The notes: generated by a model from the letters alone, not told the origin. 33,833 bases of DNA from Caulobacteraceae bacterium (GCA_947475845.1 CANJMO010000026.1:1-33833), one strand, 5' to 3'. Shown: positions 1 through 14,449, counted from the stretch's first letter. Made by a program: numbers and translations.

Positions 1-93
1 GTAGAACGACAGCCAGATGTTCTCGAACACCTTCTTGCCGCCGGGATAGGCCTTGGTCAGGCCCTGCATCTGATAAATGAACTGTGCGGCCAT
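1..93 (-). CDS. ettA: EttA, energy-dependent translational throttle ABC-F ATPase (5' end only)
   Basis: Only the first 31 codons are in the window; the gene runs off the left edge. The start is the ATG at 93-91. The N-terminus reads MAAQFIYQMQGLTKAYPGG and continues into a KKVFENIWLSFY stretch, which matches the opening strand of the first ABC domain of EttA (E. coli EttA starts MAQFVYTM and has a similar LKNISLSF segment). EttA is a cytosolic ATPase that binds the ribosomal E site and gates the first peptide-bond step according to ADP/ATP ratio. The assignment rests on the N-terminus alone, because the Walker motifs lie outside the window; another ABC-F paralogue is possible but less likely. 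Confidence 0.8.
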   Translation of the reverse strand, partial: MAAQFIYQMQGLTKAYPGGKKVFENIWLSFY

Positions 94-127
94 GGGGCGT
101 GCGCTCGTTAGTCTGGGAGGGTCGGGA

Positions 128-159
128 TTGGCCGTCCAGATAGCGGTCCGGACGGCCAA
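128..159 (-). terminator. Stem-loop between the alpha/beta hydrolase and ettA
   Basis: A perfect 10-bp inverted repeat pairs 128-137 (TTGGCCGTCC) with 150-159 (GGACGGCCAA) around a 12-nt loop. It lies after the hydrolase stop and before the ettA start, both on the minus strand. No T-run follows on either strand, so it could be a weak terminator for the hydrolase or a structure in the ettA leader. Confidence 0.45.
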
Positions 160-195
160 GAGCAACGGGCGGCGCGGCCCAATCTCCCAACTGGC

Positions 196-1086
196 CTAGG
201 CTTTCTTGATCCCGGCCGTGTGCGTCTTCAGGAACGCGTGGGCCCGGGCGATGGTGCGGGCCTTCAGTTCCGGCGGCCGGTTCCACGGATAGACGTTGGT
301 GTCGGCCCTGGGCGCCAGGGAGGCGATGTCCACCGAGCACTGATAGGCGTGAGCGGCGGCGTCGTCCGGCAGCACCAGGATCGGCGTCTGGCATCCCGCC
401 ACGAACTCGCGCGACACGCTGTAGACGAAGTCCGGCCGCACCCGCCACAGGTTGGTCAGGTACTTTTCGATGGTCTCCATCGACACGTCGGGCCGCCGCT
501 TGCGGAACTCCGGGGCCCAGGTGTTGACGCCGGAATCCCACATCACGTTGGGGTTCTCCGGCCGGTGGCCGACCGGCTGGCTCAGCACCGCCGCCACCAG
601 CCGCCCCGGCGCCCGCTCCGCCAGCTTCAGCCCGAACGGCCCGCCGATGCAGTTGCCGAAGAAGGCGAACTGCTTGACCCCCAGATGATCCAGCAGGCCC
701 AGCTGATCGTCGGCGAAGACGTCCCACGGATTGTCCACCGGGACCGGACCGCTGGAGTCTCCGCCGTTGGAATTGCGCAGGTCCATGGTGATGCAGCGGA
801 AGTCCTTGAACGCATCCATGGCGTTGATCACCGAGCCGGGCCACACGGCCATGCGCGAGTTCAGGCCGCCGCCGGGAATGTTGAGCAGCGGGAAGCCCTT
901 GCCGACGTCCTGGTAGCGGGTGCGGACGCCGTTCTTTTCCCAGATCTTGGTCGGGCCCACCGGCTGCGCGTCGGGCGCGGTGGCGGGCGGCTGGGCCAGC
1001 ACCTGGGTCGCCGCGGCGACGGCGCCGGCGGCCGCGCCCAGGGCCAGGGCCAGGGCCAGGGCATTGCGCCTGTCTTGGTCGATCAT
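196..1086 (-). CDS. Exported alpha/beta-fold hydrolase with a Cys nucleophile elbow
   Basis: A 296-residue protein. The ATG at 1086 was chosen because GGGAGAAA lies just upstream; longer readings add only low-quality sequence. Residues 1-31 form a twin-arginine-like or Sec signal (RR at 6-7, Ala-rich core, AQ cleavage site). The mature part has the alpha/beta hydrolase layout: an oxyanion-loop PGGG (71-74), a DLRNSNGGD segment (102-110), a nucleophile elbow GNCIGG with Cys at 146, and a late segment with PDD and a nearby His, near residues 245-255, likely to supply the acid and base. The Cys replaces the usual Ser, as in dienelactone hydrolases and some other branches. Substrate unknown. It stands alone, with ettA downstream and the HAD gene upstream on the same strand. 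Confidence 0.85.
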   Translation of the reverse strand: MIDQDRRNALALALALGAAAGAVAAATQVLAQPPATAPDAQPVGPTKIWEKNGVRTRYQDVGKGFPLLNIPGGGLNSRMAVWPGSVINAMDAFKDFRCITMDLRNSNGGDSSGPVPVDNPWDVFADDQLGLLDHLGVKQFAFFGNCIGGPFGLKLAERAPGRLVAAVLSQPVGHRPENPNVMWDSGVNTWAPEFRKRRPDVSMETIEKYLTNLWRVRPDFVYSVSREFVAGCQTPILVLPDDAAAHAYQCSVDIASLAPRADTNVYPWNRPPELKARTIARAHAFLKTHTAGIKKA

Positions 1087-1192
1087 GGTGTTTCTCCCTG
1101 TTGTCGTCGCGTCCACAGCCCCGTGGCGCGTCTTATTGGGCGGCACTAATCCATGACGGCGGGGCCAGGGCAACAGCCACGCTTTCAGGCCG

Positions 1193-1846
1193 CTAGCGGC
1201 TTGCTAGCAGCGGTCCGACGATCCCGGCGACCGCGTCGTAGCTGGCCGCCACATGGTCCGCCCCCGCGGCCCGCAGCCCCTCGCCTTGGCCGTCGACGAT
1301 ATGGCCGCCCGCGCACAGGCCGATGGTCAGCATCCCCGCCGCCTTGCCGGCGGTGACGCCCATGATGCTGTCCTCGATGACGATGCATTCGGACGGTGGC
1401 ACGCCCATAGTCGAGGCCGCCAGCAGGAACAGGTCCGGATGCGGCTTGCCGCGCTCGATCTCGTGGCCGCTGAAGCGGTGCGCCAGGCCCATCGCCTCAA
1501 GGCTGTCGCCGATCCACTCCTGGGTCGAGGACGAAGCGATGCAGCGCGGGACATGCGCGAACCGCTCGATGAAATCGATCACCCCCGGCACCGGCTGCAT
1601 GCCGTCTGCCAACTGCGCGTAGACCGCCGCCTGTTGGGCGTCGATGAAACCTTCCGGCAGCTTGGCGCCGTGGCGTTCTTCGATCGCCGCCTCGCAGTCG
1701 CGCCAGCGCTTGCCCATGTACAGGCGCAATGAGTCGTCGATGGTCGTGGCCATGCCGATCGCGCTCAAACCCTGCGCCAGCACCCGATTGGCCAGCAGCT
1801 CGCTGTCAGCCACCACGCCGTCGAAGTCGAAGATGATCAGACGCAT
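1193..1846 (-). CDS. HAD-superfamily hydrolase, beta-phosphoglucomutase-like subgroup
   Basis: A 217-residue cytosolic protein starting at the ATG at 1846. Motif I is DFDGVVAD near the N-terminus (nucleophile Asp7 and acid/base Asp9), followed by a helical cap. Motif II is the SSST segment, the motif III Lys is in RGKPHPD, and motif IV is VIEDS followed by a GVTAGKAAGM turn. This is the layout of subfamily IA phosphatases and phosphomutases such as YieH, Gph and beta-PGM. A phosphorylated sugar or other small metabolite is the expected substrate, but it cannot be named from sequence. The gene is divergent from the glycosyltransferase at 2036, and the 189-bp gap holds the poly-G tract. Confidence 0.9.
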   Translation of the reverse strand: MRLIIFDFDGVVADSELLANRVLAQGLSAIGMATTIDDSLRLYMGKRWRDCEAAIEERHGAKLPEGFIDAQQAAVYAQLADGMQPVPGVIDFIERFAHVPRCIASSSTQEWIGDSLEAMGLAHRFSGHEIERGKPHPDLFLLAASTMGVPPSECIVIEDSIMGVTAGKAAGMLTIGLCAGGHIVDGQGEGLRAAGADHVAASYDAVAGIVGPLLASR

Positions 1847-1952
1847 CCAACGCCTTCCCGCCCGCGTACAAGGCCCTGACATGACAACCAGGAACAGGCC
1901 TCGAAAGATGTCGTTTACTGGCTGGCGAGCGAGCCTGCCAGCCTGGCCGTCC

Positions 1953-1967
1953 GGGGGGGGGGGGGGG
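1953..1967. repeat. 15-G homopolymer tract upstream of a glycosyltransferase gene
   Basis: Fifteen consecutive Gs lie 68 nt before the ATG of the glycosyltransferase and 106 nt before the start of the divergent HAD gene. A 6-bp inverted repeat (GCTGGC at 1921-1926, GCCAGC at 1937-1942) sits just to the left. Tracts of this length are prone to slippage in replication and also in sequencing, so the exact count may be unreliable. Confidence 0.9.
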
Positions 1968-2035
1968 ATTTCCGAACCCGGATCGAATGTGGGATAGATC
2001 GGACGATCAGCCGAATCCGTAAGAGGATCGGCGTC

Positions 2036-3268
2036 ATGGCGGGGGACTGTGTGCTGGATATCGGCGAACCGACGCGCACCGAACTGTCGTCTCTCGGTCC
2101 GCGTATCTATTCGGTCGCCCACGGCCCGTCCTCTGCCCACCACCTTGTGGACACCACCATGCTGTTCGCCCCGCGCAGCGGCGGGGTGAAACGCTATCTG
2201 ATGGCCAAGCGCGCCTGGCTGGCCGAGCGCCGTCCGGACCTGCGCCACAGCCTGGTCGTGCCGGGCCGCGCCACCCGCGCCAGCGTCGACGGCATGGTCT
2301 CGATCTCCGCGCCCCTGATCCCGTTCGGCGATGGCTATCGGATACCCGCCTCCTTGCGCAAATGGACCCGCATCCTCGCCCACCTGCGTCCCAATCTGAT
2401 CGAGGCGGGCGACGCCTATGTGCCCGGCCACGCGGCGCTCGACGCCGCCTCCGCCGTCGGCGCCGCCACCGTCGGCTTCTGCCATTCCGACCCCGCCGCC
2501 CTGGCCGCCCTGCACTTCGGCGAATGGGCCGCCGCCCCGGCGCAGAAACGCTGGGCCAAGTTCTACAGCCGCTTCGACATGGTCGTGGCCCCCAGCCAGT
2601 ACATCGCCAATCGCCTGGCCGAATCCGGCGTGCCGCGCGTGGCGGTGCAGCCGCTTGGGGTCGATATCGACATCTTCCATCCCAGCCGGGCCGACCGCGA
2701 GATGGTCCGCGCCGACCTCGGGCTGTCGCCCAAGACCCGCCTGCTGGTGTTCGCCGGCCGCCCGGCCCGCGAGAAGAACCTGGAGACCCTGGTCGAGGCG
2801 GTCGAGAAACTGGGCGGCGACTACCGCCTGCTGCTGATCGCCGCCGGCGCCAACCTCAAGCCGCACCCGCAGACCATCTGCCTCGACTACGTCCGCGACT
2901 CCAAGCAGCTGGCCCGCCTGATCGCCAGCTGCGACGCCTTCGTCCACGCCAACGACTCCGAGCCGTTCGGCCTGATCGTGCTGGAGGCCATGGCCGCCGG
3001 CCTGCCGGTGGTCGGTCCCTCGACCGGCGGCATCTCCGAGTTGATCGATAACGAGGTCGGCCAGAAGGCGACCGACGCCACCCCCGCCGGCATGGCCGAG
3101 GCGATCGAGGCCCTGTTCGAGCGCGACCTGGAGGCCCTGTCCCGCGCCGCCCGCCTGCGCGCCGAGGAACGCCACAGCTGGGACCGCTCGTTCACCGGCC
3201 TGATGGGCATCTACGGCGGCCTGCTCGGCGCGCCGGACCTGGCCGCCCCCGCGCGATTGGACGCTTAG
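2036..3268 (+). CDS. Glycosyltransferase family 4 (GT-B fold)
   Basis: A 410-residue protein. The ATG at 2036 is supported by AGAGGA at 2022-2027, 8 nt upstream. An N-terminal segment with SGGVKRYL resembles the GG-containing acceptor loop of GT4 enzymes. The middle has APSQYIANRL and a VQPLGVDIDIFHP hinge. The C-terminal Rossmann domain contains FAGRPAREKNLETLVEA and the GT4 signature EPFGLIVLE with an EX7E pair at Glu309 and Glu317. It has no signal peptide or clear membrane span, so it should act at the cytoplasmic face, transferring a nucleotide-activated sugar to a lipid, glycan or other acceptor. Donor and acceptor are unknown. It is not in an obvious polysaccharide cluster. Expression or N-terminal length might vary with the upstream G-tract (inference). 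Confidence 0.9.
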   Translation: MAGDCVLDIGEPTRTELSSLGPRIYSVAHGPSSAHHLVDTTMLFAPRSGGVKRYLMAKRAWLAERRPDLRHSLVVPGRATRASVDGMVSISAPLIPFGDGYRIPASLRKWTRILAHLRPNLIEAGDAYVPGHAALDAASAVGAATVGFCHSDPAALAALHFGEWAAAPAQKRWAKFYSRFDMVVAPSQYIANRLAESGVPRVAVQPLGVDIDIFHPSRADREMVRADLGLSPKTRLLVFAGRPAREKNLETLVEAVEKLGGDYRLLLIAAGANLKPHPQTICLDYVRDSKQLARLIASCDAFVHANDSEPFGLIVLEAMAAGLPVVGPSTGGISELIDNEVGQKATDATPAGMAEAIEALFERDLEALSRAARLRAEERHSWDRSFTGLMGIYGGLLGAPDLAAPARLDA

Positions 3269-3350
3269 GCGCAAAATCGCGGCGCGGCGCTGGCGTAGCG
3301 CGCGCCAAGGCGCCAAGTAGGAAGCTCCTCCCGCCGTCCGCGAGCCTCCC

Positions 3351-5972
3351 ATGCGTACCGACACGCCCCAGCCGATCCGGCTTTCCGACTACCAGCCGCC
3401 GGCGTTCCTGATCGACGAGGTGGGCCTCGACTTCCGCCTGGAGCCCAACACCACGCGGGTGAAGGCCAAGCTGACGGTGCGGCGCAATCCCGGCCAAAGC
3501 GGCCCGCTGGTTCTGGACGGCATGCGGCTCAACCTGATCAGCGTGGCCATCGACGGCGCCCCGCTCGACGCCTCCGCCTACACCCTGACCGACGAACACC
3601 TGACCATCGCCAAGCCGCCCGAAGCCTTCATGCTGGAGACCGAGGTCGAGATCGACCCGGAGGGCAACAAGGCGCTCGAAGGCCTGTACATGTCCGGCGG
3701 CCGCTTCTGCACCCAGTGCGAGGCCGAGGGCTTCCGCAAGATCACCTACTATCCCGATCGCCCCGACGTGCTGTCGCGCTTCACCGTGCGGGTCGAGGCC
3801 GACAAGGCCGCCTGCCCGCGCCTGCTGTCCAACGGCAATCTGGTCGATAGCGGCGAGAGCACGCCCGGCCGTCACTACGCCCTGTGGCGCGACCCCTTCC
3901 CCAAGCCCTGCTACCTGTTCGCACTGGTCGCCGGCGAGCTGGATGAGCTGACGGACAGCTTCGTCACCATGACCGGCCGCACCATCGACCTGCGCATCTA
4001 TGTCGATCCCGGCCAGGCGCCGCGCGCCGCCTACGCCATGGACGCGCTCAAGCGCTCGATGAAGTGGGACGAGGAGGCGTTCGGCCGCGAGTACGACCTG
4101 GACCTGTTCATGATCGTCGCCGTGCGCGACTTCAATTTCGGGGCAATGGAGAACAAGGGGCTGAACATCTTCAACTCCTCGCTGCTGCTGGCCGACGGCG
4201 CCACCGCCACCGACTTCGACTACGAGCGCATCGAGAGCGTGGTCGCCCACGAATATTTCCACAACTGGACCGGCGACCGCATCACCTGCCGCGACTGGTT
4301 CCAGCTGTGCCTCAAGGAAGGCCTGACGGTGTTCCGTGACCAGAGCTTCTCCGCCGACATGCGCGGCGCGGCGGTGCAGCGGATCAAGGACGTGCGGGCC
4401 CTGCGCGCGCGCCAGTTCGCCGAGGACGCTGGGCCGATGGCCCATCCGGTGCGCCCGACCAGCTTCATGAAGATCGACAACTTCTACACGGCCACGGTCT
4501 ACGACAAGGGCGCCGAGGTCATCCGCATGCTGAAGACCCTGCTGGGGGCGGACGCCTTCCGCGGCGGCATGGACCTCTATTTCGAACGCTACGACGGCAC
4601 CGCCACCACCGTGGAAGCCTTCATCTCCTGCTTCGCCGAGGTCTCCGGCCGCGACCTGACCCACTTCTTCGGCTGGTACAATCAGGCCGGCACACCCGCT
4701 GTCTCTCTCGCCTCCGACTACGACGCCGCCGCCAAGACGCTGGACCTGCGCCTCACGCAAGCCACCGCCCCGACCCCCGGTCAGTCCGACAAACAGCCCC
4801 TGCCCGCGCCCATCCGCATCGGCCTGCTCGACGCCGAGGGCAAGGCGCTCAGCTTCCGCGCCCCGGACTCTGAGACCCTCGTCCAGGACGCCGTGATCGT
4901 TCTCGACACCGCCCAGCGCACCGTGCGCCTGACCGGCGTCGCCAGCGCCCCGGTGATCTCGGCCCTGCGCCAGTTCTCCGCCCCGGTGAAACTGACCGAC
5001 GCGGCGCCTGAGGACGACTACGTCCTGCTCGCCGCCGACAGCGACCTGTTCAACCGCTGGGAAGCCGGCCAGCGCCTGGCCCGCAACCTGATCCTGGCCC
5101 GCGCTGCCGGCGCCGCCGATCAGGCTGGGGAACAGCGCTTCGCCGCCGCCCTCGGACGCGCCCTGGGCGACCAGTCCTCCGAACACGCCTTCAAGGCCCT
5201 GCTGCTGGCCCTGCCCAGCGAGGGCGATCTCGGCCTGGCGGTGAGCGTGGTCGATCCCGCCGCCATCCACGACGCCCGCGAAGCCCTGCGTGCGCGCTTG
5301 GCGACCGCCCTCGCCGCGGTCCTGGAGCAGATGCACGACGCGCTCAGCGACGGCCGCGCCTTCTCGCCCGACGCCGAAAGCGCCGGCCGCCGGGCCCTGC
5401 GCAACGCGGCGCTCGACCTGCTGGCCGCCGGTCCCGACGCAGCGGACCGTGCGCTGACGCACTACCGCGAGGCCGCCAACATGACCGACACCATGGGCGG
5501 GCTGTCGGCCCTGATGCTGATCGGCGGCGCCCCGTTCGACGAGGCCCTGACCGACTTCTACGCCCGCTGGCAAAACGAGCCCCTGGTCATCGACAAATGG
5601 TTCTCGGTCCAGGGCCGCAGCCCCGCGCCCGATGCGCTCGGCCGCGTGCTTGGACTGACCGTCCATCCGGCCTTCGATCCGAAGAACCCCAACCGCCTGC
5701 GCGCCCTGGTCGCCACCTTCGCCTCGGCCAATCCGTCCCGCTTCCACGACCCGTCCGGCGACGGCTACCGCTTCCTGGCCGACCAGATCCTGGCCACCGA
5801 CGGCTTCAACCCGATGACCGCCGCCCGCCTGCTGGAGCCGCTGGGCGCCTGGCGCCGCTTCAAGCCGGAACTGGGCGAGAAGATGCGCGATCAGCTTGAG
5901 CGCATCGCCGCCACGCCGGGCCTGTCCAAGAACGTCCTAGAGATGGCTACTCGCGCCCTGGCTGAAGCCTGA
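3351..5972 (+). CDS. pepN: Aminopeptidase N, M1 family zinc metallopeptidase
   Basis: 873 residues, close to the 870 of E. coli PepN. The substrate-anchoring GAMEN motif is at residues 264-268 and the zinc site is HEYFH (300-304) with the third ligand Glu323 in the following LKEG segment. The remainder fits the beta-sandwich domain and the C-terminal helical domain of bacterial PepN. It removes N-terminal residues from peptides in the cytosol during protein turnover; no signal peptide is visible. The ATG at 3351 has no strong ribosome binding site, but the N-terminal sequence is typical. It lies 82 nt after the glycosyltransferase and 79 nt before pleC, all on the plus strand. Confidence 0.97.
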   Translation: MRTDTPQPIRLSDYQPPAFLIDEVGLDFRLEPNTTRVKAKLTVRRNPGQSGPLVLDGMRLNLISVAIDGAPLDASAYTLTDEHLTIAKPPEAFMLETEVEIDPEGNKALEGLYMSGGRFCTQCEAEGFRKITYYPDRPDVLSRFTVRVEADKAACPRLLSNGNLVDSGESTPGRHYALWRDPFPKPCYLFALVAGELDELTDSFVTMTGRTIDLRIYVDPGQAPRAAYAMDALKRSMKWDEEAFGREYDLDLFMIVAVRDFNFGAMENKGLNIFNSSLLLADGATATDFDYERIESVVAHEYFHNWTGDRITCRDWFQLCLKEGLTVFRDQSFSADMRGAAVQRIKDVRALRARQFAEDAGPMAHPVRPTSFMKIDNFYTATVYDKGAEVIRMLKTLLGADAFRGGMDLYFERYDGTATTVEAFISCFAEVSGRDLTHFFGWYNQAGTPAVSLASDYDAAAKTLDLRLTQATAPTPGQSDKQPLPAPIRIGLLDAEGKALSFRAPDSETLVQDAVIVLDTAQRTVRLTGVASAPVISALRQFSAPVKLTDAAPEDDYVLLAADSDLFNRWEAGQRLARNLILARAAGAADQAGEQRFAAALGRALGDQSSEHAFKALLLALPSEGDLGLAVSVVDPAAIHDAREALRARLATALAAVLEQMHDALSDGRAFSPDAESAGRRALRNAALDLLAAGPDAADRALTHYREAANMTDTMGGLSALMLIGGAPFDEALTDFYARWQNEPLVIDKWFSVQGRSPAPDALGRVLGLTVHPAFDPKNPNRLRALVATFASANPSRFHDPSGDGYRFLADQILATDGFNPMTAARLLEPLGAWRRFKPELGEKMRDQLERIAATPGLSKNVLEMATRALAEA

Positions 5973-6051
5973 AAACTACCCCGCCCCGCCCTTCCGGCGG
6001 CGCCGCTGACCGCGTACCCTGGCCGCTTGGGGTGACTCGCGGGGACTAGAC

Positions 6052-8572
<2,521 letters not shown>

Positions 8573-8580
<8 letters not shown>

Positions 8581-11476
8581 GCACCGCCTCGTAGGCCTTG
8601 CGCGCCGCCGCCTTCAGCGTCTTGAGGCTGTCGGTCAGGGCCAGAAAGCTATCCGCATGGCCGGCCTTGGCCAGCAGGGCGCGCAAAGCCTCGGGCTCCT
8701 GCGACGGATCCTGGGCTTCGGGCAGCGCCACCTTCAGCACCTGCGACAGGTCCTGCTGCAGCGTCCACGCCGCCTCCAGGTCGCGCCCGGCGTTCTGCGT
8801 CACCAGACCCGCCTCGCGCAGGGCGATCAGCGCCTGGCCGGTGTGCGCCTTGAGCGGCCCGGCCGCCGCCGCATGGGCGATCTGCAGGTACTGAGCGGCG
8901 AACTCGATATCCACCAGCCCGCCCTTGGCCAGCTTGAGGTCCCAGAACCCCTTGGGCGGGCGCTCCTTCTCCATCAGCACGCGCATGGCCCGCACGTCCT
9001 TGGCCGTGCGCGCCGCGTCTCGCGGGCGGCGCAGGGCCGTCTCGATCGCCGCCTCCGCATCGCGCGCGAACTGCGGCGACGTCGACCACACCACCCGCGC
9101 CCGGGTCAGGGCCAGGTACTCCCAGGTATCCGCCTCCTTGGCGTAGTAGCCCTCGAACGCAGCCAGATTGACCGCCACCGGACCCTGGGTGCCGGAGGGG
9201 CGCAGGCGCAGGTCGACGTCGTACAGGCCGCCCTCGGCGGTGGGCGCCAACAGGGCCGACATCAGCCGCTGGGTGAAGCGGGTGTAGAAGGTCTCCGCCG
9301 CCCAGCCCTTGATCGCCGACTGCGCGCTCACCGCCTTGGGCCGGTAGATCGCCATCAGGTCCAGGTCCGAGCCCGCCGTCATCTCGCGCGATCCGGCCTT
9401 GCCCAGGGCCACCACCGCCACGTCGCCGGGGAAGGCGCCGCCGATCCGCTCGGCCTCGAACAGCGCCGCCGCCGCCAGGGCGCGGATGCAAGCGTCGGCC
9501 AGGTCGGCGAAGGCAGGCCCGGCGTCACCGGCGCTGGCCGAGCCGGACAGGATCTGAACCCCGATGCGGAAGGCCTGCTCTCGGTGGGACCGCCGCACCG
9601 CGTCCATCGCCCCCTCGAACCCGCCCTCGCCTTGTTTCAGCGCGTCGGCCGCCGACTGCACCAGCGCCGCCACGTCGTCGGCGTCCAGCCCGTCGTAGAA
9701 GTCGCGGTCGAGCATGGCGTCCAGCGCCGCTGGGTTGCGCGCCAGGGTCCGCGCCAGTTCGGGGGCGAAAGCCAGCACGTCCACCACCAGCTGGAACAGC
9801 TTCGGCTGGGCCAGGAACAGCGCCTGCATCTGCACCCCCGAGGTCAGGCGCGAGAAGAAGTCGGCGAAGCGCAGGAAGGCGGCGTCCGGGGCTCCGGTGG
9901 CCTGCAGCGCGTCGAGCAGCCGCGGCGCCAGGCGGGTGAACAGTTCGCGGCCGCGCTCGGTGCGGGTGGCGCCGATATGGCCGTGGTGCCAGGCGCGGAT
10001 CGTCTCCGACACCTGGGCCGGCTGCGAGAAGCCCATCCGCTCCAGGGTCTTCAGCGTCTCCGGATCGTCCTCGACCCCGGTGAACACCAGACTGCCGAAG
10101 GCCGAGGACAGCTGCTCCTCCTCGGGGAAGAGCTCGCCGTAGCGCGCATTGACCCGGCGCAGCAGCGCCTCCACCCCGGCGTCGAACGTCTTCAGGCTCT
10201 TGGCCCCGTACAGCGCCGCCACCCGCTTGCGCTGGGCGTCAGCCTCCGGCAGCACATGGGTCTGCTCGTCGTCGAGCATCTGCACCCGGTGCTCCAGCGC
10301 CCGCAGCTCGGCATAGGCGGCGATCAGCTCCTCGGCCGTCCGCGGTTCCACATGCCCGGCCTGCGCCAAGGCTTTCAGCGCGTCCACCGTGCGGATCGCG
10401 CGCAGGGTCGGATCGCGCCCGCCCAGGATCAGCTGCTGGGTCTGGGCGTAGAACTCGATCTCGCGGATGCCGCCGTGGCCCAGCTTCAGATTGGCCCCGG
10501 GCGCCGACAGCCGGTCGTCGACCTTGTGCACATGGATCTGGCGCTTGATCGAATGGATGTCCGAGATCGCCCCGAAGTCGAGGTTGCGCCGCCAGACGAA
10601 GGCCTGCATCTCGCCCAGGAACGCCGCCGCCTCGAGCGCGTCACCGGCCACCGCCCGCGCCTTGATAAACGCTGCCCGCTCCCAGTTCTGGCCGACCATT
10701 TCGTAGTAATCGAGCGCCGCCGAGACTGAGACCGCGATCGGCGTCGACGACGGATCGGGGCGCAGGCGCAGGTCCACCCGAAACACATAGCCGTCTGCAG
10801 TTCTCTCATGAAGAAGCGCCGCCATCGCCTTGGTCAGGCGCACCATCGCCTCGCCCGGATCGACGCCCTCGGCCAGCGGCAGCCGCTCCGGCTCGTAGAA
10901 TACCGAGATATCGATATCGCTGGAGTAGTTGAGCTCGTGCGCCCCGTGCTTGCCCAGCGCCAGCACGAACAGCCCCGGGACCGGGCCGCGCTTGTCGTCC
11001 GTCGGCGCCAACAACCGTCCGCGCTCGACTTCCCCCGCCGCGGCCGCCGCCAGGGCCGCCTGCACCGCCGCGTCGGCGAACCGGGTCAGGGCCGAGGTCA
11101 CCTGCTCCAGGCTCCATACCCCGCCCAGATCGGCCAGCGCCGTCAGCAGGTGCAGGTCGCCCTTCAGCTGCCGCAGCCGCACGCGCACCTGTTCGGTATC
11201 GGCTGCATCGAGGGCCGCCGTCTCCTTGAGGATCGCCTCCAGCCGCCGGTCCGGCGCCTCCGCCAGGATTCGCTTCAGCCTCTCGGGCGGGCGCTTAGCC
11301 AAGCCGGTCAGATAGGGCGAGGCCGCGAACACCGGCGCCAGGGCCGGCCAAGCCGCCTCCCCCGCCGTATCTCCCGCCGTATCTCCCAGCGCCTCAAGCG
11401 CCCGCTTGGCCGCCCCCGCGTCGACGACGGGGCCACAGGGCTTGATACGGGCGGATAGGGCGGCGGCGGGACTCAT
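8573..11476 (-). CDS. glnE: Bifunctional glutamine synthetase adenylyltransferase/adenylyl-removing enzyme
   Basis: 967 residues from the ATG at 11476 (E. coli GlnE is 946). A TTG at 11512 could extend it by 12 residues but has no ribosome binding site. There are two nucleotidyltransferase modules. The N-terminal adenylyl-removing half has the metal-binding SSDIDISVF motif near residue 190. The C-terminal adenylyltransferase half has [10 protein letters not shown] near residue 703. Between and after them lie the regulatory helical region and a second GlnD-like helical domain. The enzyme switches glutamine synthetase off and on by adenylylating and deadenylylating a Tyr, in response to PII and glutamine. 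The gene is convergent with pleC, sharing 8 nt, and divergent from uvrB with a 64-bp gap. Confidence 0.97.
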
Positions 11477-11540
11477 TGCGGCACAGTGCCCGAAGGGATC
11501 GGGCCTAGCCAATCGCGAACCGAAACCCTACCTTGCGTTC

Positions 11541-13774
<2,234 letters not shown>

Positions 13775-13778
<4 letters not shown>

Positions 13779-14449
13779 CGCCGCTCTCTGACCATCGCCG
13801 CCTGTCTACAGGCAGGCGAGAACACCACCTCGTCGTCGCCGTCCTCGAACGCCCGCGCGCACATCCGCGCCTGCATCTGGGCGGCGCGCAGCATGCCCTG
13901 GCATTCGCCGGTGTCGGCCAGGGGATCGCCCATCCGTTCGGCGCGGCGGCACATCGGCACGGTGATGCGGAAGCCGGCCGGTTCGGGCGGGGCGTCGAAG
14001 CGCGGGTCGTCGGGGGCGTAATCCCCAGCGCGGCGGGACTCGATGAAGCGGCCGTCGTCGCGCTCGCCGTAAGGATCGGCGCGCAGGTCTAGCGTCGGCC
14101 GCTGGCGCGAGGGCGGCGGCGGGCGCGGCGTCGGGTCCTGGACCCGCAGCAAGCGGGCGGGCGGCGGTTGCGTGGCGGGGGCCTGCGGTTGCGGCCTAAC
14201 GATGGGCGCGGCTAGGGCCTCGGCGACCATCTGCGGCTGGACCGGCATCACCTCCAGCTTTTCCGCCTGCAGCGGCAGCTTGGGGATGTCGGCGTCGTAG
14301 GCCTGGACCTTGATGGTACGAGTCGAGGCGACGGGCGCCGGGGCCTTGGTCGGCAGGCGATGCGGCGTCGGCTCGCCCCACACCAGCGAGACGCCGAGTC
14401 CGGCGCCGAGGATGGCGGGGATCACCAGGCTGAAGACATGCTCGCGCAT
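13775..14449 (-). CDS. Membrane-anchored, proline-rich envelope protein of unknown function
   Basis: A 224-residue protein starting at ATG 14449, at the head of a hydrophobic segment (about 4-25) that is an uncleaved anchor or signal. Residues 46-68 contain an IKVQAYD ... IPK.PL ... KLEVM motif that recurs in the lipoprotein gene just upstream at 14536. A long Pro/Gln/Arg-rich linker follows (about 75-130). The C-terminal third is a Cys-containing domain (four Cys, at roughly residues 167, 182, 196 and 213) that could form disulfides in the periplasm. It is the third and last gene of a minus-strand run; 86 nt separate it from the gene before it. I do not recognise the family. Confidence 0.75.

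Noticed and set aside
220-1149. Long plus-strand open frame opposite the alpha/beta hydrolase
   Set aside because: Arg/Gly/His-rich shadow translation of the GC-rich minus-strand gene; no family signal and no ribosome binding site.
1847-3364. Continuation of the HAD frame to an 723-codon minus-strand reading
   Set aside because: The upstream part is antisense to the glycosyltransferase and low-complexity; the HAD domain starts cleanly at ATG 1846.
3192-5747. Minus-strand 851-codon frame opposite pepN
   Set aside because: Gly/Val/Gln/His-rich antisense shadow typical of high-GC genes; pepN on the other strand is unambiguous.
11488-11504. Small hairpin (GCCCGA/TCGGGC) in the glnE-uvrB gap as a terminator or operator
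   Set aside because: Only 6 bp, in very GC-rich DNA between divergent starts; likely chance.
11477-11540. SOS (LexA) box for uvrB
   Set aside because: GAAC and GTTC occur as an inverted pair about 15 nt apart, not as the GTTC-N7-GTTC direct repeat of alphaproteobacteria.
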